Shown here: piece by piece, positions 52,664-60,700 of the stretch
Layout: each line of letters opens with the position of its first letter
How positions within the stretch are numbered: the stretch's first letter is position 1
Assembly (NCBI RefSeq): GCF_914767665.1
Contig: NC_059501.1
Span: 24,714,501-24,778,500, forward strand
DNA: 64,000 nt
Reading direction: 5' to 3'
From: Harmonia axyridis
Lineage: Eukaryota; Arthropoda; Insecta; Coleoptera; Coccinellidae
Translations under genes and position numbers: made by a program
The notes under the pieces: generated by a model
Database searches by the model: none
The model's input: the letters and a program-made list of their open reading frames with translations, nothing else
Told to the model about the DNA's origin: nothing

Positions 52664-55600
52664 GTAAGTTGAAGATATTCTCGATATTGATTCCTCGCTT
52701 ATCACCTGGTGAAACATAATGTCAATATTGATAAAAGATATAAAACACTCGGCTATATATTTCACAATTTCAATAAAAATACATAGGTAATTAACTGTTG
52801 ACATGCATGTTTCGGGTTTCATCCCATTCTCAGAACTGAATATAAAAACGCACATAGGGGAAATGCGGACAAAACGACATATGCGGACAAAATGAACTTT
52901 TAAATTTTTTCAAAAGTATAGCTCAGAATAATGAAACGCAAAAAGCGCTTCAACTGAAGCTATCAAAACTCATAATATGATCTTGTTTTTTCAGCTAGAG
53001 AAGATATATTCTTGAAAATGAACAAAGGAGGAACTAGAGAGGCATATAAAATAACAAGAGATATTACAAGAGCGCAAACAGAACTTACACTTGCCCACCC
53101 AAAGATGAAAAAACTACTGGAATCTGGTGTCAAATTCGATGTTATAATAATGGATTGGTTCATGAATGATGCAGTGTTATATTTTGGAAAACTTTTTAAA
53201 GCCCCAGTAATCCTATCAGCTTCATCTGGAACCACAATATTAACAACAGCAATTTCGGGAAACACTTATCCTCCATCATATTTACCACTATCGAATTTTC
53301 CTGTTGAAATGACTTTTTGGCAAAGAGCTATCAACGGGTTATATTTGTTAATTTGGGCAATACTGAGTGACAAAACCGAAAAGTGAGTTTTTCTATATGA
53401 ATATACCAAAAATATAAAAAAAATTTATTGGATAAAAAAATATTTTCTGATGAAAGTTGAAATAAGTTTTGTTAGAGTTCTTTGTTTGAATTCTGTAATC
53501 GTTGACAAAGTTATATCTTTAGATTCATTCAGTTTTTTATCTGGAAATCCTTTGTTTAAAAACAACACTCATTGTTCACTTCAACCATGAGAAATGCCGA
53601 AATGGAACGTGTTTCTAGACAAAAAATAAACATGGAAAGGATATATTATTAGTGATATTAAAGATTTGTTAAAGTTTTATAGAATACTTATTATTACATA
53701 ACATTAGGTAAAAAGTAGTTTTTCAGCATCTATTAAAAACAAGGAATAATACAATTCCCAATATTTCCGTGACCAGAAAACCGCCTATTGCGCTCTTGAA
53801 AGTGGTTATAGATATATGTGGAGTCAATGGGCTCAATTTTTGGATGATTGAGCCAGCGCTCATAGACTGCTGTCTTCACGCCATTACTTCATTTTTTCGA
53901 TATTCTGCTTGAATTTTATAAATTTTTACTGGTCAAAATTTTGACGGTATCAGGATGGGTAAAAGTTTTGTCTGTGAAAAACAATCCATTGTTATGGTAT
54001 TTTCCTAGTATAAAAACTTGAGTGGAAATTTCAAATTATCAGCACTAACTATTTTGGTTTTCTCTTCAAGATTTCATGAAGCTCTAGTGAAAAAACATTA
54101 CAATGACACCTTCACCTCTTCTGACATGAAAGATGTTGTGGCTCTCATACTGAGTAATGGTCATTATACCTATGAATATCCTAGACCATATGTACCTAAT
54201 GTTATTCCAGTGGGTGGATATCATGTCATGCCACCTCAAAAATTACCTCAGGTGAGACGGATTTTTTTTATTATTAAGTATTGACCACCTTCTATCACTG
54301 AAGAATTTTCAAGAATTCATGGATGAGGCGAAAAATGGTGTTATATTCTTCAGCTTGGGATCAAATATGAAAAGTACTCTCCTTGAAGAGAAAACATTAC
54401 ATGCAATATTGGGGGCATTCTCGAAATTGCCATATAGAGTGATTTGGAAATGGGAAGATGAGAACTTAGAAGGAAAACCAAGCAATGTCATGATCAGCAA
54501 ATGGTGCCCACAGAATGATATATTAGGTGAGCAATTGAATTTTTCCAAAAATTGAAAACAAAGATTGTTTTGGTCTTATTGATTTCAAGGGCTCAACTTA
54601 CTTTTTTTGCGTTAGCTTGCAAGAGCGAAGCATTCTGTAAATGGGTGATCAGTTTTCTCTCTATCCACAGAATCTTCATTTGTTCATTTTTGATGAACCT
54701 CTTGTAATTCGGTACTTCCTGAAGTTGCAGTGCCCTTCAAGTTAACTAATTAGGAGGTGTATTATAATTTCTACAGAGATCTAAATACTTTTTGATGATC
54801 TTGAAGTATTGAAGCTCTGAAGGAAATGTCTAGACCCATCCATCCCTAGAAAATTCCGTTGGAGTATTTCTCTTTCCATTTCAACCATCTCTCGAAACTC
54901 TTCATCATTAATGTATTTTCCTATACCACAGAAAGGTTCAGGGTCGATAGAAAGTGCTTACTTTTTGTTCATTTATTTTCATTCAGAACTCATATATCAA
55001 TTTCAAATCGATGACAGGAAAGCTCAGTGCTCTAACTCTACTTGACTATAAAAATTGATTGCTATGTCACATTTCTGAGAGTTTCATTTCAGGTTTATTG
55101 CTAGTCATCTTCCGATTGCAAGTATTTCTGCCTGAAAAACAGGAGCCTTATGATAGTGAGCACTTGGTGTGTACCCCAGAGACTTCAGTGCCAGTTCCTT
55201 TTGTGGTTTTCAAACCATATGTGTACTTTTTAAATGTATTGCCTCTGAATGTTTGGATGGAACCTTTTTCTGTCAAGTATTTCTTTTAACTTAGCTTCAT
55301 AGATTTCGATGATGTTTACTTTTCTGATCATTACGTCGCTGATGAAAACGAGGTTCTCCGAAAATTACTTAATTTACCTAACCACATATTTTATAATATT
55401 TTATCGATATGTTTCCTTCTCAATTGCATGCAATTTTATAGCATCAATTCGAACGATATATGTATTTCTTCACACTTAGAAAATTTTTACAGCATAATAT
55501 TCTCATTGCGAAACCGAACTTCTGTAATACCTTGATGCTATCAATTTTGTGAAATAATGAAAGATTTTTCAGCTCATCCCAACCTCAAACTGTTCATCAC

Positions 55601-57687
55601 TCATGGTGGACTCCTAAGCACCATTGAGGCTCTACATCATGGAGTACCTTTTATTGGGATACCGATATTTGGTGATCAGAAATTGAATGTTCCTAAGGCT
55701 GTGAAGAGTGGGTATGCGCTCAAATTGGAACTAGATGAAATCAACGAGAAAGTTTTGAAAGAAGCCATAGAAGAAATAATCGATAATCCGAAGTAAGTAT
55801 CATGCTCATTTTGTGTGAATTAAAGTCGAAGATCCAAATTTTACTATGATAATTCAAAACGAGCAAAGCAGGAGTTCTGAGCGCTCTAATTACATACTTA
55901 GAGGGCGCATAACTTCTTATAGGTTCCTTGTGGTCTTCAAAGTTGTAACTATGCGGTATGAAATGTCAATTTCAAATATGAATGCTAGACATTTGCCATT
56001 CACTTCTGAAAAGGAACATACACTTAAATCTCAATTTATTCTTTCTTCAAAGCGAGGATGGAACTCTTCATCGTAATGATAGCATTTGCTACATACGTAA
56101 ATGTAACCGGAATTTTTTGAAAGAATGAAAAATATTCAACACTGTTAGACGGATCTTGTTGACCAGAATAAGCAGAAATAAATTACTGAACCACTGCATC
56201 GTTATTGACAGATTTCTAAAATAATCCAATAATATGTTTTGAGTGGCGTGCCTCAGAGTTCAGTACTGGGTTCCATTTTGTTCCTTGTATATATTTCGGA
56301 TCTGCCAGCATCTATGAATTCTCAGTGTTGTTCATACGCGAACGATACAAAGCTGTTCAATTATCCAACCCATCGTTCTGTCCTACAGAAGGATCTCAAA
56401 ACCCTGGCGAGGTGGTGTGAGGACTGGCTGCTTCCGTTAAATGTTCAAAAGTGTAAGGTGTTATATTTAGGAAAGAAGAATCCAAGACTTTCTTATTATG
56501 TTGAGGGGCAGCTGATTGAAAATGTATCCGCTCACAACGATCTGGGTGTGATTGTGACGGAGGATCTGTCATGGAGTCAGCATATAGCACACTGCACGAG
56601 CAGAGCAAGAAAGCTTCTTTATCTCTTCGGGAGGTCCTTCGCTGGTTGCGATCCTATGACTGCAGCGCAATTGTACAAGACATACATTCGTCCAGTTCTG
56701 GAGTTCGCCGGTCCTGTCTGGTATCCCTGCCTCATAAGGGATGCTACTCTACTAGAATCGGTTCAGCAGAGGGGCCACCCGAATACCATATGGCTTTGTG
56801 CGTCCAGACTATGAAAGTAGGTTAGACCTAATCAATATCTCCAGGTTCTCGTTGAGGAGGTTGAGGGGCGATCTCATAATATCTCATAGATCGCTACATA
56901 GTCTCTTCAGTTGTGACCTCAGTCATCTTTTTTTATGCTCAACTCAAATAATCTTAGAGGACATACGTTCAAACTCTCACGTGAGAGATTCTTTACCACC
57001 ACCAGGCAGTACTTCATCTCCAACAGAGTATTCGAGGTTTGGAACAGATTGCCGATCGAGATAGTTTGTGCGCCTAATGTGAACAGTTTCAAGAACAAAT
57101 TTGACTTGTGGGCCTCACAGAATGCACTATGTTTGTGAAATCGAATTTTTTTTTCTGTGATCTTTTTTCATTCAATAGTACGAATATTGTTTTCATCCCT
57201 TTCTAATTATAATTTTTTTTCAATATTTTTGTAATCTTGTAATTTGTGACAACATTACTTATTTTAACATATTTTAGAATTTTACAGACTAAGCCTCAAC
57301 TCTGTATCAAGTTATAATAATAATATATTTTTGTTGTTCATAAATTTTATTGTGACATAACTAATTTTTAATTATAATCAGATTACTACATTGCTTTAAT
57401 GTATCATCTGCATATTTCTCGCAGAAAATTTGTCTGAAATTTGAAAAAAATCTATATTTTAACATAGATTTACCTGACCAATAAAAAAATTTCAATTTTC
57501 TACTGAAGGTCTTCGTGAATCATCTTGTATTAATACGATCGTCATTTATTCAACTTTAGACTTCCATATTGTTTCTGACAGGGTGTAAATACAACAGACT
57601 GAAAATAACTTCAAACCGAGATATAAGCTATTTTGAGCCTCAATTAGAAGTGAGAAAAATCTGTATTACTCCTACATCCCTGTCAGG

Positions 57688-57719
<32 letters not shown>

Positions 57720-60700
57720 TCTGGGTAGCGGTAGGTGAATCTCTAGCGATTCACCTATCAGGAGAGTTGAATCGACTCCTGCCCACCGCAGATTCCAGGA
57801 GCTCTCTGACCCGGGAAGCTGAAACCTGTCGAAGGGTCCCTGTCCAGGGTAACGGACGAAGCCGTGTGGAAAGCAGCTCAAGAATTCTCCCACCGTAGCT
57901 CTGCGGATCGTAAAAAGCGATCAAAGGCCGTCTCCCCCACGACACGGAGGAACCCATGAATGATGGTGAATTTAAGGAATAGAAATATAGAGCCGCTGCC
58001 TGAGGTTCGTCAGGGCGTGTCTGGAGCCGGCGCTGGACATGACAGTATGCGGGACGTCGGTGACAGAGTGCTAAGGAGACGGGCGTCTGTCGAACAAAAT
58101 GCTACGCCTCCACAATCTCAACATTCTAGGAGAAGAATAACACGAGTTTCTCCGACCGCTGAAGGTGCTGCGCAGGATCCCCAACCAGCACTCACCCAAG
58201 CAGGTCTACCAAGAAGACGCATGAAATGGACAAGTTCGATAAATGAAACGATCATGCGCATATACTATGAAGTAACTAATATGGAAGAGGATAAAATAGG
58301 CTACCGTCAAAAATTATTTGCAGAATTCCACAGAAACTATCCCGAACTTCAAGTTTCTGAGCAAAGAGTAGCCGACCAATACCGGGTCATATTGAGAAAT
58401 AAACTTGTACCCGATGAGAGACTTAACACCATAAAAAATGAAGTCCAACTGAGGCTACAGAATAGGAACCTCACTAACAACGAAACGACAATTGAAGAAA
58501 ACTACGATTGTGCTGAAAACCAACACAACATCAATGCACGAATGAACTCTGAGGAACAAAACAACGCAGATGTGTTAGCAATAAGTGATGATCAACGACG
58601 GAATATATATGCTGCACCCGTCGTTAATCCAGAAGAAGACCAAAGAGAACTACTGGATCGATTATTTGCCACAATGAATAGATGCGTTATAGATTTTGAG
58701 GGCACAGATCCATTGAGACGACCGATTCTGCCAAGATTGAGGACATCTAAGAAACTATCTCATCTTCTGGTCATGACCAACAAGGAGATTATACCCAAGT
58801 ATCTTTCTGACTACCATGATCTCGAATCATTACACCTCATCATATACTGTGCAGCATTTTCAATAGCAACAGTGCTAGGTGTGAAGCCAAAACCTAAAAT
58901 TCAGCAACCAGCCAGAGAAAAACAACAAAATAAACCACATTGGCAAAAAAGGCTAGAACACAAAGTTCATAGCATCCGCCAAGAAATTGGGAGGCTCACC
59001 CAATTTGCAAAAGGTTCGCCGTCTAGAAGATTACAAAAAATGGTGAATATAATAATGGATCGTCACCGGCAACATACAACGTATGATCCAAACAATGAAA
59101 ATGCTCAACAAATTTTAGACACACTGAAACAAAAACTTAGTGTGTACTCCGAAAGACTCAGAAGATACAATGAGAGCTATAGAAGAAAACAGGATAATAT
59201 GATTTTTGAAAACTCCGAAAGAAAATTCTATAGAATGTTAAACAATAATATGTCAGCAACACCAGGAAGTTATCCAACCGTCGAGGATATTGAGAATTTT
59301 TGGACAGATCAACTGGCTACACCAACCCCCTACAACTCCCAGGCTGATTGGATAAGAAATGAAGAGAAATCCTATGAGACAATGGAACAAATGCCGCATA
59401 ACGCAGTTTCTATAGAAGAATTCCATGAAGTATTGAAAAACACACACAATTGGAAATCACCTGGTCCAGATGGAATCCACAACTTTTGGTTGAAAAAATT
59501 TTGGTGTATACACGGCAGGCTAGTTGAAACCATAAATGATGTTATAAGTAATCCAACAGAAATGCCCAAATTTTTAACAACAGGGACCACTTACCTCTTA
59601 CCGAAGGATATGCAACACACAGCGGATCCATCAAAATACAGACCAATTACATGTCTACCAACAATATATAAAATCATCACATCATGTATAGCATCTCGTA
59701 TCTACAAACATTGCGAGACAAATAATATAATGACAGCACAGCAGAAAGGATGTTCCAAGAATGCACTAGGATCGAAAGAACTGCTGATAATAGATTCCAT
59801 CATATGCAACCAAGCCTTCAAAAAACACAGAAATCTTTTTATGACATATTTTGACTATAAGAAGGCCTTCGACTCTATTCCACATGGGTGGCTGACAAAA
59901 ATTTTGGAAATATACAAGATCGATCCAATTACAATAAACTTTCTGAAGTATGCAATGTGCAACTGGAGAACGAATATCGAACTCTCTACAGCGAACATAA
60001 CTACTAAAGATATTCCAATAAAAAGGGGAATTTTCCAAGGAGATTCGTTGAGTCCGTTATGGTTCTGCTTGGCGCTGAACCCCCTTTCTAAACAACTGAA
60101 TGCTACTGAAAAAGGTTTCAATGTGAAAGGAAACAGAAATAATATTGCACTCAATCATTTGCTATACATGGATGACCTCAAACTTATAACAGGCAACAAA
60201 AACCACTTGCAAATTATGGTCAAACTGGTGGAAAATTTTTCGGAAGACGTGGGGATGAAATTCGGATTGGACAAGTGTCGTACTATTAGCGTAGTGCGTG
60301 GAAAAATTCAAGATGAACCGATAGCTCTCTCCAATGGACAGGAGATAGAAGCAATGAAATCGGACGATCTTTATAAATACCTAGGAATGAAACAAAACCG
60401 ACGAATAAACCATCAAAGAATGAAGGAAGACTTAACAACTGAGTTCATTAGGAGAATCAACAAAATTTTGAAAACAAACCTCAACAGCAAGAACATGACG
60501 AGAGCTATCAATACCTATGCATGTTCAATTCTTACATACTCTTTCGGTATCATTCCATGGACCAAAACAGATATGGAAAACCTGCAACGCAAAATGAGAA
60601 CCTTGATGACGAAAGCACACAAGCACCATCCGAAAAGTAGCATTGAGAGGACGACACTGCCGAGGAATAAAGGAGGCAGAGGTCTGCTAGACCTCATGGA

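Noticed and set aside
54311..54319. Later acceptor for exon 4 of UGT gene 2 (TTTTCAAG)
   Set aside because: It would break the reading frame and the exon length shared with gene 1; the site ending at 54303 fits both.
57672..57957. Two minus-strand ORFs upstream of the Dong-like frame
   Set aside because: They lie in the element's 5' UTR, overlap each other in different frames and show no motif.
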